Shown: positions 37,858 through 48,008 of the stretch, piece after piece | Layout: each line of letters starts with the position of its first letter | Numbering within the stretch: position 1 is the stretch's first letter | Assembly (NCBI GenBank): GCA_036785705.1 | Contig: JAWUZG010000970.1 | Location: 5,407,501 to 5,471,500, forward strand | Source of the DNA: Acanthornis magna | Lineage: Eukaryota > Chordata > Aves > Passeriformes > Acanthizidae | Length of the DNA: 64,000 nt | Direction: 5' to 3' | The notes under the pieces: generated by a model | Told to the model about the DNA's origin: nothing | What the model saw: only the letters and a program-made list of their open reading frames with translations | Database searches by the model: none | Translations under genes and position numbers: made by a program

Positions 37858-40651
37858 GATGTGATTATGTATTATTATGAAGTAATATTTGAGGGCAAAA
37901 GCTCTATAAATGTAGAAGTTTTTTGCAAGATGCTTTTTCCTTCCCCATTGTTATTCAATTCACATAAGAATTACGTGACTGTCAGTACTTGTTCTGAGAA
38001 AAATTCTAATCTCATGGAATTTTTTTAAACTTTTTTTTTAGGAAAATATATATCCTCCCATACCAAATGATTCAGGAAAAAAACCAAGATAATACTTCAC
38101 ATGCAGAAAAAAACTCTTTTGCCTATTTCATAGAAATGATCTGTGCTACTAGACATGTCCTTCTCCTCTGATGGAGGACAGTTGGAGCATTTCCAACCCT
38201 CAGCCTTGGTACAATGCTTAGAACACTTTTTTTTTTAGCAAGCCAAAATTGCAGGCTTTTTCATTAGTGATTTACAATTCACTTGCGAGAGTTAACCTCC
38301 AGCAAGGATTTTTAAAAAAACTTTTTAAAAGAAATTATTTGCTTTTAATTGCTGTATAATGAAAAGCACAGTTCATGTTTCTTTAAGAGTTACTTACAAG
38401 AGTTTAGTAAGACTTTCCAGTATAGCTTCCAGTACTTGCCTTCCTTTATTTCACTTAGAGAAAAAACAGGCTTTAGAGTGACTGCCTCAGACTCTGACAT
38501 TTAATGTTTTTAATGCCTAAGTCAGAGCAGATGCATGCCAAATGAGAAATTAAGCATCAGAAGACACACAGAAAATTTTAAAAGTCTAACCAGGAGGAAG
38601 AAACCCACAGACTGATAATTACAAGATTCATAAACCATACAAGTACATCTGAAAAACTGAGAGTTCTTTAAAAGTTTCCCTAAATTATGTGGATGGAGGT
38701 GTGTCAGGCAATTCTTCCTTTAAAATATGTAATTGTATAAGGTACAACATTCCTCCAGTTACCAAAATATGCTGCAGTTTTACGTTGGTCTCCAAATCCA
38801 AGAATTTAAAATTAATTTTTTCATTTATGAGATAATTGTAATAATTTAAGTTTAGGAAATACTTGTAACTTTCAGGTTACAATGTCAGATTATAATGTAC
38901 TTTCAGGTAACATTAACTTTACATTAATTCCTAAATTTGGGATAAGGACTAATTCCAATTTGTACAGCAACAAATTTTTATCAGATGGCTAATTTCTGAG
39001 AATAAATTTTTTAAAAAAAATTTGTTAAATCTTTTTCTTCAGCAGAACTGAATCAGCATATTAAGGTCCAATTTTTTTATACTTAAGCAAGGACTGTAAG
39101 AATCCTAAAATCCCTGTGTCTGACTGGAGGCTTATATACAGCCAGCATCTTATATTAACACATAGCTTTTAGATTGCTTCAGTTGTGTAACAGAAACAGA
39201 TAAACAGAAATAAATCTCTTGGATGTTCTTTAGAAGTGAATGCATCACTTGTGCATATTCCTATATGATATTTCTGTTAAAGCTAATCAGATGACATTTG
39301 GACAACTCAACACTAACCACAAAGGTATATTCAGGCTGGTAAGGAGAATTGCATACCCACAGCCCGGGGAGCAGGAAGAGGACTTCTGTGGAATGTTCCC
39401 ACAATGACCTCATTTACCCATTCAACATTTACTCCAGCAAGGGACTGCAGCACACTCTGAACTGTAAGGGCATAACTGACTTACAGCAGGGCTTTTCCCA
39501 TACAAGCAGGGCTCAAAACTATTGTGACTAGAACTTTATTGAAGCAGATCCATTTGAGCCTGACAGTATATAATTTGAAGATTGCTCCCATATTAATTGT
39601 GAAGTATCAGAGTGTCCTAATGTACACATTTCAAGAAAATGTGTGTAGTGATACTAAAATATTACATAAAACATAAAAATGCTGTATTGAATATTGTCAT
39701 GAATATTTAATAAACAAGTACTTTGTTTTGAGAGTTCTTGTTGCTCCTGATGCAGTGAATGGTTATAGCAAAATGTAGGTACTGCCAGAAAGCAAAAGGA
39801 AACAATAAAAAGATATTCATCCTTGGAAGATGGGGTTCATTAAACTACTGAGAATGAGCATTTAGGTTTTGGAGTTGTTGGGGTTTTTTAACTTCCTTCA
39901 CGGTACATTAGGTATTAGTCAATACATAGCTTTTGGAAGTTAGAAATTTTCCCTTAATCTCTGTTCATCAAGATCATTCAGAGCAGATTTGGAATTGTTC
40001 TGTCTCCAACACTTTCTGTACCCATAACTACCATAAACTCTCTAAGCGACATCAGTTAATGAAAAAATCCCTGTTGACTGCAGTAAAGCCAGGACTTTCA
40101 TCCTTTTTCCACACACATTTGTAAATAAGTATAACATATTTCAAGCTTGACAATATAGTATAGTTGGATAATTGTCCTGTGCTTTATTTAAACTGTAAGT
40201 TTCCATTATAGCATTCCTTATGCCGCAAGATAGGGTTTTCTGCTTCTACTTCTCTGCAGTCTATTCATACTTGTTACGTAAACATTATTTCTACCAAGAT
40301 AAAAACAGGAGAGCTTTGGAACATGCAAGCACTCAGGTAAACAAAAACAGTCCCTCATTAGTAAAGAAATTTTCTCAACTGCAGAGGCAGATCCCTTCTA
40401 AAATAGTGATTATTTCTTTACCTTGGGACATGTTCAAAGCACATTGAATCTTGCCACAAACTTCAATAGATTTTTGGATTAGTCCTTAATTGGTATTTAC
40501 ACTTAGTCTGACTGTCTCATGATAAAGGTTTGTTTAGCAATATTGATTATGGCATGTTTAGCAACAGAATCAGAACCATATCCTTGCATACATCCAATAT
40601 TTTGAACAAGGTTCTGTATTAGTCAATGGGACTATGGCATTCTACATTCTA
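37858..40651. other. Unique AT-rich non-coding sequence
   Basis: No gene, transposon or notable structure is recognised. Several short A or T homopolymers occur, for example at about 38030-38040 and 38228-38236. Confidence 0.65.
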
Positions 40652-41799
40652 GGACTGTCTCCCTTGGTACAGGACTGAAGTATCCTACAGCATACTCCTG
40701 GAAAAGCTGGCAGCCCACATCTTGGACAGGTGCATCCTTCACTAGGTTAAGAACTGGCTGAACAGCTGGGCCCAGAGAGTGGTGGTGAGTGGTACTGCCT
40801 CCAGTTGGTGTCCAGTCACTAGCGATGTCCCCCAGGGATCAGTGTTGGATCCAGTCCTGTTTAAGATGTTTATTGATGATCTGGATGAAGGAATCAAGTC
40901 TACCATTTGCAAATTTGAAGATGGCACCAAGTTGGGTGCGAATATCAATTTGCTGAAGGGTAGAAGGGCTCTGCAGAGGAACCTGGACAGGCTGGATGGA
41001 TGGACTGAATCCAATAATATGAGGTTTAACAGACCAAGTGCTGGGTCCTCCACTTTGGCCACAACAACCCCCTGCAGCACTACAGGCTGGGGACAGAGCA
41101 GCTGGACAGCAGCCAGGCAGAAAGAGATCTGGGGGTATGGACCGATAGCAGACTCAACATGAGCCAGCAGTGTGCCCATGTGGCCAAGAAGGCCAATGGC
41201 ATCCTGGCCTCTATCAGGAATGGTGTGGCCAGCAGGACCAGGAAAGTGATTCTTCCTCTGTACTCAGTGCTGGTTAGGCCACACCTTGAGTGCTGTGTCC
41301 AGTTCTGGGGCCCTCAATTCAGGAAGGATGTTGAGATGTTCAAATGTGCCCAGAGAAGGGCAAGGAGACTGGTGAAGGGTCTGGAACACAAGTCCTGTGA
41401 GGAGTGGCTAAGGGAGCTGGGGTTGTTTAGTCCAGAGGAGGCTCAGGGGAGACCTTATGCTCTACAACTCTCTGAAAAGAGGCTGTAGCCAGGTGGGGGT
41501 CAGTCTCTTCTCTCAGGCAACCAGTCACAGGACAAGAGGACATGGTCTCAAACTGTGGCAGGGGAGGTGTAGGCTGGACATTAGGAAGAATTTCTTCACA
41601 GAAGGAGTGATTGGGCATTGGAATGGGCTGCCCAGGGAGGTGGTGGTGTCACCATCTCTGGAGGTGCTTAAGAAAAGACTGGATGTGGCACTTAATGCCA
41701 TGATCTAGCTGACAAGGCTGTGTCAGGTCATAAGTTGGGTTCAATGATCTCAAAGGTCTTTTCCATCCTCATTGATTCTGTGATTTCATGATTCTGTGA
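40652..41799 (+). mobile_element. CR1 LINE, 1.15-kb 5'-truncated copy
   Basis: This is the longest CR1 in the window. It runs from the palm region of the reverse transcriptase through the C-terminal end of ORF2 to the 3' terminus, ending with TGATTCTGTGATTTCATGATTCTGTGA, which contains the octamer repeats that mark a genuine CR1 3' end. 5' truncation is normal for LINE insertion. Orientation is plus. No target-site duplication is obvious, as is typical for CR1. The coding remnant is described separately. Confidence 0.96.
40680..41708 (+). pseudogene. CR1 ORF2 reverse-transcriptase remnant
   Basis: Translation of this stretch shows the conserved CR1 reverse-transcriptase block VPQGSVLDPVLF followed by FIDDLDEGI. 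It then shows KFEDGTKLG, at the position where the family's catalytic (F/Y)ADD motif should be, so both the Ala and the second Asp are lost. Further blocks are [31 protein letters not shown] and WNGLPREVV near the C-terminus. The frame is dead: an in-frame TAG at 40743-40745, a shift near 41030-41036 (apparent 1-bp loss) and another near 41437 (apparent 2-bp loss) that restores the first frame. It encoded the enzyme for LINE target-primed reverse transcription and cannot do so now. Confidence 0.93.
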
Positions 41800-42370
41800 A
41801 GTGGGCTATTTTATCAGGTTTTGCTAGAAAACAGCAAATATGTAATGAATTAATGCCCTGAACTCCATCTCCTGATACTATTACCCCTGCAAAGGGGTAA
41901 CACTGCAAAAACACCTGAAAGAGGACAGTCTTCTAGACTGGAAACAGCACCTGGTAGAAATACAAAAATACAGAAGAGATAGGTGTTTCAGAAGCTAAAC
42001 ACGATCTCATGTTTGCAAGCACACATTAACATCTGTGATATATTCTCTAAATGGGAAACTCAGCGAGAAGACAGCCTGCACACTTGCATCTACAGAGCTA
42101 CATTTTTTCATCTTTTGGGCTATCAGAGGACAATGGAAGTCTCCCACACAACACTACTGATATCCTGCCCAAGCTCCACACTGTAATTGATGCAAACCTT
42201 TAAACTGCATTGGCAACATATTCTTTACTTCCATACACACACTACCATGTAAAATGGTTAGGCTCAACTGCATATGTTTCCATTTCATCTTACAGGTAAC
42301 TGAAGGGCTCAGAAGCAGAAGAATGTTGCATTTGTAAGACACTTCAGAATACATAAGTATACTGAAGAGA
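41800..42370. other. Non-coding spacer between CR1 copies
   Basis: No gene or repeat is recognised in this 570-bp gap between two oppositely oriented CR1 fragments. Confidence 0.65.
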
Positions 42371-42818
42371 GAGATTCATAAGATCAGGTGAGTTGTAAGG
42401 GACCTATCTGTATCATCAATTCCAACTCCTGGCCCTGGGCTCTGTACGGAACAGCCCCAAGAGTCACAGCATGTGCCTGAGAGTATTGTCTAAATGCTTC
42501 TTGAGATCTGTCAGGTTTGGTGCTGTGACAACTTCCCTAGGGAGCCTGTTCCAGTGCCCAACCATGCTCTGGGGGAAGAATCCTTTTCTGATATCTAACC
42601 TAAACCGCCTCCTCACTCAGCTTCATGCCATTTCCTCATCTTGTCACTTTTCATGAGAGTGAAGAGATCAGTACCTGCCCTTCCACTTCCCCATGTGAGG
42701 ATGTTGAAGAGTGCAATGAGCTCTCCCCTCATTCTCCTCCAGGTTGAACAGACCAAGTGACCTCAGCTGCTCCTCATACAGCTTCCCCTCAAGGCCCTTG
42801 GCCATTCTCATGGCCCTC

Positions 42819-43833
42819 TGTAGTGGGTTGACGCTGGCTGGATGCCAGGCACCCACCAAAGCCACTCTCTCACTCCCCTCTGCAACTGGACAGAGGAGAG
42901 AAAATACAATAAAGTGTTCATTAATTGAGACAAGGACTGGGAGAGATCCCTTGCTAAATACCCCCATGGGCAAAACAGGCTAGAATTAAAGATATTAGTT
43001 GAATTTATTGATTAGAAGATCAGAGCAGGATAATTGGAAGTAAAATAAAACTTTAAAAACACCTTTGCCCCACCCCTCCCTCCTTTCTTACTCTGCCTCC
43101 TTCCCCAGCAGGGCAGGGAGACAGGGAGTGGGGATCGGTTCATCACCTGTGGTTTCACCCACTGCTCAGGGAGAGGAGTCCTTCCCCTGCTCCACCATGC
43201 GGTCCCTCCCACAGGAGACAGTTCTTCATGGACTTCTCCAACATGAGTCCATCTCATGAGTAACAGCTCTCTGCAAACTGCTGCAATATGAGCCCATCCC
43301 ACAGGCAATAGTCCTCCACAAACTGCTGCAGCATGGGTCACTCTTCCATGGGGTGCAGTTCTTCAAGGACAGGCTGCTCCAGGGTGGGCTCCTCTCACCA
43401 TGCACCTTCCACAGGGTCACAGCCTCCTCTCAGGTATCCATCTGCTCTGGCAAGGGCTCCTTCACAGGCTGCAGGTGGATCCCTGCATCCCTTTGGACCT
43501 CCATGGGCTGCAGGGGCACAGCTTCTTCACCATGGTCTGCACCACAGCCTGCAGGGGAATCCCAGCTCCAGTGCCTGCAGCACCTCCTCCTCCTTCTCCA
43601 CTGACCTTGGTGTCTGCAGAGTTGTTCCCCTCACATATTCTCACCCCACTCTTCTCTGGCTGCAATTACTTCTGCACAATAACTACTTTTTTTTCTTTCC
43701 TCTTAAATCCGTTATCACAGAGGTGTTACCACCATTTCTAATTGGCCCAACCTTGACCAGCAGCATATCCCTCTTTGGAGCTCCTAGGGATTGGCTCTGC
43801 ACAACCAAAGCTTGGCCATGCAAACTCAATACA
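42819..43833 (-). mobile_element. Solo LTR nested in CR1, 1015 bp
   Basis: The ends are TGTAGTGGGTTGACGCTGGC and CATGCAAACTCAATACA. The flanking perfect 5-bp target duplication CCCTC is at 42814-42818 and 43834-43838, inside CR1 sequence. It belongs to the same family as the LTR at 16469-17844, from shared terminal and internal blocks. Minus orientation is inferred from AATAAA on that strand at 43004-43009, about 185 bp from the left end. A degenerate array of roughly 45-bp units lies at 43212-43405. No viral coding region remains, so it is a solitary LTR produced by recombination between two LTRs. The largest open frame of the whole window (196 codons, 43333-43923, plus) lies mostly in it and is antisense to the LTR. 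Confidence 0.95.
43212..43405. repeat. Degenerate tandem array inside the LTR, about 45-bp units
   Basis: Four diverged units each carry a CAGTTCTTC- or AGTCCTCC-like start, a CTGCTGCA or CTTCTCCA core and an ATGAGTCC or ATGGGTCA block. Unit starts are near 43212, 43261, 43307 and 43353. Because 45 is a multiple of three, the array stays open on the minus strand and yields a repetitive open frame. Divergence between units suggests the array predates this insertion. Confidence 0.7.
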
Positions 43834-43930
43834 CCCTCCTCTGGATGGTCTCTAATAACTTCATGTCTTTTTTTATTGTTTTGCCCTAAACTGCACACAG
43901 TACTCAGGGCGAGGCAGCACTGATGCAGAT

Positions 43931-44558
43931 TCTTTAAGAAAGATGCAGACACACTGACATAATACTATTCAAGCATAAGCCCCTTTGATGTAGAAGTCTT
44001 CTACAAGTGGAGAGCATTGTAGTAAGTCCAACGCACATTCTGTTGAGAAGAAAGCTTGTTAACAATACTGTAATGCAATACTTGATTAACCACAGCAAAG
44101 GACAGACTCTCAATCTAGTTTTTGCCAGTGATCTCATTTAGCCTAAGAGGAATGTTGTAGCATGAAGCTGTAGTATGAAAGCATAGGTTTGAGGATGCAT
44201 CTGGCTTTCTCATCTTTGCAACATAAATGTCAAAACCTTCATCAGGCTGTTGGGAAAAAGAACCCAATATGAAAAATTTAAACCCATACCCTTATATGCA
44301 CTAGCAGAATAATTATTTCTTTGTTCCTCCTTTTCGAGCTTTCAAAGTTCTCCATTAATGTCCTACCTTTTCCTCTGTTGTGTATCTTTCCTCTTTGGAG
44401 AGAAGTTTTCCACCTATCAAAAACCAGTTGGTTTAGTGGGGGTGGGGGAGGGAGGGGGGGATTGTGGTCGTGGTGGTGGTTCAGCCTTTAAATCATAATC
44501 CATGAGAAAGACACTACCAAAACTAAGAAAAATGAACCAAACTTGAACTACATACAGA
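43931..44558. other. Non-coding spacer with a G-rich tract
   Basis: No gene or transposon is recognised between the split CR1 and the next CR1. A G-quadruplex-like tract is at 44438-44460. Confidence 0.65.
44438..44460 (+). repeat. G-quadruplex-like tract
   Basis: Guanine runs of 5, 5, 3 and 7 are separated by single T or A bases, meeting the four-run G-quadruplex pattern with 1-base loops. It is followed by a GTGGT-rich patch to about 44480. Confidence 0.75.
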
Positions 44559-45060
44559 ACCACACAATTACAGAATTGTTAAGTTTGGAAGGGAGCTCTG
44601 TAGATCATCTAGTCCAGCACTCTGCCGAGGCAGTTTACACGTGAATGCATCCAAGTGGGAGGGAGAATCCACAGTCTTCCTGGGCAGCCTGTTCCAGTGC
44701 TCTTCCACCCTCAATATAAATAAGTTCTTCTTCATGTTGAGGTGGAACTTTTTGTGGTTTACTTTATGGCCATCACTCCTTGTCCTGCCACCAAGCATCA
44801 TGGGAAAGAGTCTGGCACCATCCTCTTGTCAACTTCGTTTGAGATATTTCTATGCATCAGGCCCAGCTTCCACACTCTCTCCTCCCAAGAGAGATGCTCT
44901 AGACCTCTAATCATCTTTGTGGCCCTCTGCTGGACCCTCTCCTTGTCTTTCTTGTAAGAACAGCCCAGAACTGGACACAGCACTCCAGATGTGGCCACAC
45001 TAGGGGGAGTAGAGGGGGAGGATCACCTCCCTTGACCTGCTGGCCATATTCTTCCTACAC
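44559..45060 (-). mobile_element. CR1 LINE fragment, 0.5 kb
   Basis: Reverse complement of a CR1 3' segment. The plus strand starts with CACACAATTACAGAATTGTT and GATCATCTAGTCCAGCACTC. It continues through GGGCAGCCTGTTCCAGTGCT and CAGAACTGGACACAGCACTC to GGGGGAGTAGAGGGGGAGGA. Translated on the minus strand it gives RATKMIRGLEHLSWEER and later HWNRLPRKTVDSPS, both conserved in the C-terminal part of CR1 ORF2. These two blocks are in different frames and interrupted by stops, so the copy is dead. Confidence 0.95.
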
Positions 45061-47860
45061 TCTTACATTCTGGAGAAGAGGCTATATCTTTTTCATGGAT
45101 CTTTGATATGCATTTCGTAACTCTGATTTAGGAACCAACTCAGAAAGAAATAACAATCTTTTAACAATGGTTACCCAAATATTTTCTGACATGGGACTTC
45201 GGCATAAAGTATCTCAGTTATACATACCACAAATACCGATGTGAATTTACCCCCAAACCCCATTCTTATCAGATCATTTGTGAGGAAAAAGGTATTATTT
45301 TAGTAAAACTTAATAAAGTAATAATTATTCTTTTCTTTCTCTAGCCTGAAGGGGAGAGACGAAAGCATGGAAGGGGGGGATAAAATATATACTTTATCCT
45401 CCTATGCTTTATCCTTCTAAGCTCATGCTGGAGGCAGCTGCAGATACAGTGAGTGTCCAAGGTGGCATTTACCAAGCTGAAGCTGATTGAAAGCAGAAAG
45501 ATACTGACCAAGAAACAAACTCTCTTTTAGAAAATCAACTTCAAAAAAATCATTAAATCACATTGAGGGAGTGATTCATACCATGGCCAGCAACACCTCT
45601 GCCAACAGAAGAGATCTGGACGTAAGTCACTTCTAGAGACAGCTTCATAGATGTGTTCTCGGTTTTGTAAACTTGATCTGAATTGTTGTGGCCCCCAATT
45701 TGCCACCAGACAATTCCTGTGCCAATCTACCCTCTGCTAAAGAATAAAAACGGAATTGAGATTAACATTAATTGTACAACAGCTAAAAGCTTTGCAAAGT
45801 ACTGATGCAGAACAGGAAGGTGATGGAATTGAGTCCTGGTTTTATGCTGGTCTCAGTTCTTGCGGCACCACTACCACAAGCATGTTTTGCTGATGCCTTG
45901 TAAGATGTACCCCTGAACTTGTATCTGACCAGATGCTGAATGGATGAAGGTGAAGAGAAAGGATATAACATGGATGTAGTTTTATTATACTCAGTTTTCT
46001 TGTACACAACTCTTTCACACAGGTCTCTGCAACTGCCTAATCCTGGCTACTAGTCCTAATACCTTGACCTTTCTGAGTCATTACACTTAGTTCAATATAT
46101 AACACTGTAACAAACTTATTAGAAAAATAACTAAATTTTTCAACCTTACTGAAACACCTCTTCTTTAACTGCCAGGCCCTCCTTCCATGCTGCATCTCCC
46201 ACTTTCTTCTAATCGCACTTTTTTCACAACCCCATGTTGGCAGGTACTGCTTGCCCTTTGCACATCACCCTGGTCTGTGCTAGTTACCTATTCCCAGTTC
46301 TCCTTCAGCATGATAACATTCTCTTACTAAATCATACATGAGGTTATAGTCACAATTGTAAATAATGCTCAGGAGAAGATAAATAAGTTTCAGAAAATCA
46401 TCCCCTCCTGTCAGAGAGAAAATTGGTGTAGCATAGGAATTAAAGTGACTTCAAGTTGCTGATAGTAGTAATTATATCTGTTCAAATGATAATCCAATGC
46501 TGTTTCTCCGTAGGAACCTGAAGCTTTTACTTTGCAGAAAAGGAACTGTATAGAACACTTAAAGAGAAAAAAAGCACTTGGCTTTGCCATGTTTCCATTT
46601 TTAACATTATAAATAACTAATTGAGGCAGTGGAGAATCAAGATCCAAGTATCACCTACTATGGAGGCTTAATGTATCTATTTTGTGCAAAGACCAGTGTC
46701 TATATATATCCAAAAATCTAGATGTCAGGTACTGTTCTAGAAAAACTACTGAGTAAGCTGATAGACTTTTTCTGTTGTAAATAGTAATGGCAAGATCTCT
46801 GGGAAATTTTAAATTCAAAATGAAAATTCAGCTACATTAGAACCTTTAATCCTGCCATTCATATGAAAGAGGAAAAAGTCTCCATGTTTCAGTCTGATGT
46901 TTTATAAGCCAGACAGTTTGAGTGCTTTAGTCAAAGTTACTTTTTCTTTTAAAATTATCTTTTAATCTTCTAAAACCATGCAAATACAAGCCCCCCCCTT
47001 TAAAATAGAATAAGACTTTTTTTAGAATTTGTCCCGTAACAAATACATACATGTGTATATATGTGTATGCATATACCCATACAGAAATAAACTTCCTGTA
47101 ATTTTTAGGGAGTAAAATAACAGTATACATGAACTATAAAATTGAGAAAGAAGTCACACTAAACGAACCTAATCTGTGAAGTTGCTACATAAACAATATC
47201 TTTGTTTATGTAATTAAATGATCATTATTATATATATTTACAAGCAAAACAAATTATATGAATTATGTTGCTTAACAGTACAAATACTGTTTTCCACATT
47301 TTGTATGTGTAGCTTTTTATGTTTTGAAGAACTGAGACATTTTGCCAGGGAGACTTGCCAGCAGAAATTTCTGAGCAGTAAGGGAACCTGCCCCATGGGT
47401 TTTCTATTTCTGTCTTCATCCCTAACCAGGTTCAGACCCTTTTCTGTTGCTCCTTTCATCTCGGTTTGCCCACACACAGGGCAAGTCCTCTTCCCTACTG
47501 TCCCTCATAGTTCCAAACCTCTCTTGAATCCATTCTTCCTTCAGGCTCCTACTTCTCCATTCCTTGCCACTCACTAGTCATGGTTGACTACTTGTGCATT
47601 TGTTGTTTCAATTAATATCTTTTATCTTCCCTGGCTCTTGTCCTGTCTTCATTCACATTGTACCTTCTCCGTCCTCCATCCACGCTGAAGATGGTCACTG
47701 AGTATCTACAAAAAGGTCCCTGGTGTCACCTCTGCCATTTCCCAAGAGAGATGTAGTTAGAAGCTAGTTTTTCAACAGGGACAGAAATAATCTGATACTC
47801 CTAAAAGAGGCAAGAAGATATGGGCTTAACTTGGTGCAATGATTAGGACAATGATACTAT
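45061..47860. other. Unique AT-rich non-coding sequence
   Basis: No gene or recognised transposon lies in these 2.8 kb. A short TATG/TATA-rich patch occurs near 47040-47085 and a C9 run near 46990. Confidence 0.65.
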
Positions 47861-48008
47861 GGAATTGGTGCTCATGGAGTTTGGAATTGGATGGAATTTT
47901 TCAGGAAGCACTTAGACAAATACCTGTCTGATGTGACTCAGATAATCTGATCCTGTCCATGTGCAGGTGATTTTCTGAGGTTCCTTTCACACTTTTTCTG
48001 TGAATTTT
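47861..48008 (+). mobile_element. Old, eroded CR1 3' end
   Basis: The stretch TTTTTCAGGAAGCACTTAGA, then CAAATACCTGTCTGATGTGA and TGATCCTGTCCATGTGCAGG, then TTCTGAGGTTCCTTTCACAC and TTTTTCTGTGAATTTTTA, follows the order of a CR1 3' end: the ORF2 stop region, the GATCCTG...GTGCAGG block, the TCTGAGGTCCCTT block and a terminal TTCTGTGA octamer. Divergence is much higher than in the other copies, which suggests an ancient subfamily. The left boundary is uncertain. Confidence 0.6.

Larger units (their letters stand above)
42371..43930 (-). mobile_element. CR1 LINE split by a nested LTR
   Basis: The element is in two pieces, 42371-42818 and 43834-43930, on the minus strand. Plus-strand hallmarks of the first piece are GCTGTGACAACTTCCCTAGG, GAGCCTGTTCCAGTGCCCAA and GACCTCAGCTGCTCCTCATA. 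The second resumes with CTCTGGATGGTCTCTAATAA and ACAGTACTCAGGGCGAGG. Removing the LTR and one copy of CCCTC gives continuous CR1 sequence, proving that the LTR landed in a pre-existing CR1. The first piece resembles a subfamily different from the copy at 40652. Its reading frame is broken. Confidence 0.94.

Noticed and set aside
37879..37883. Exact GAAGT as the right-hand target duplication of the third LTR
   Set aside because: The bases before it (TATTATTAT) do not resemble an LTR end, whereas the position after CCAAGAGA at 37857 does and has a 4-of-5 duplication. The exact match is probably chance.
41159..41488. 109-codon open frame as a possible functional gene
   Set aside because: It is the middle frame of the dead CR1 ORF2, bounded by shifts on both sides.
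43333..43923. 196-codon open frame, the longest in the window
   Set aside because: It lies almost wholly within the solo LTR at 42819-43833, antisense to it, and runs on into the CR1. It is a by-product of GC-rich repeat sequence.
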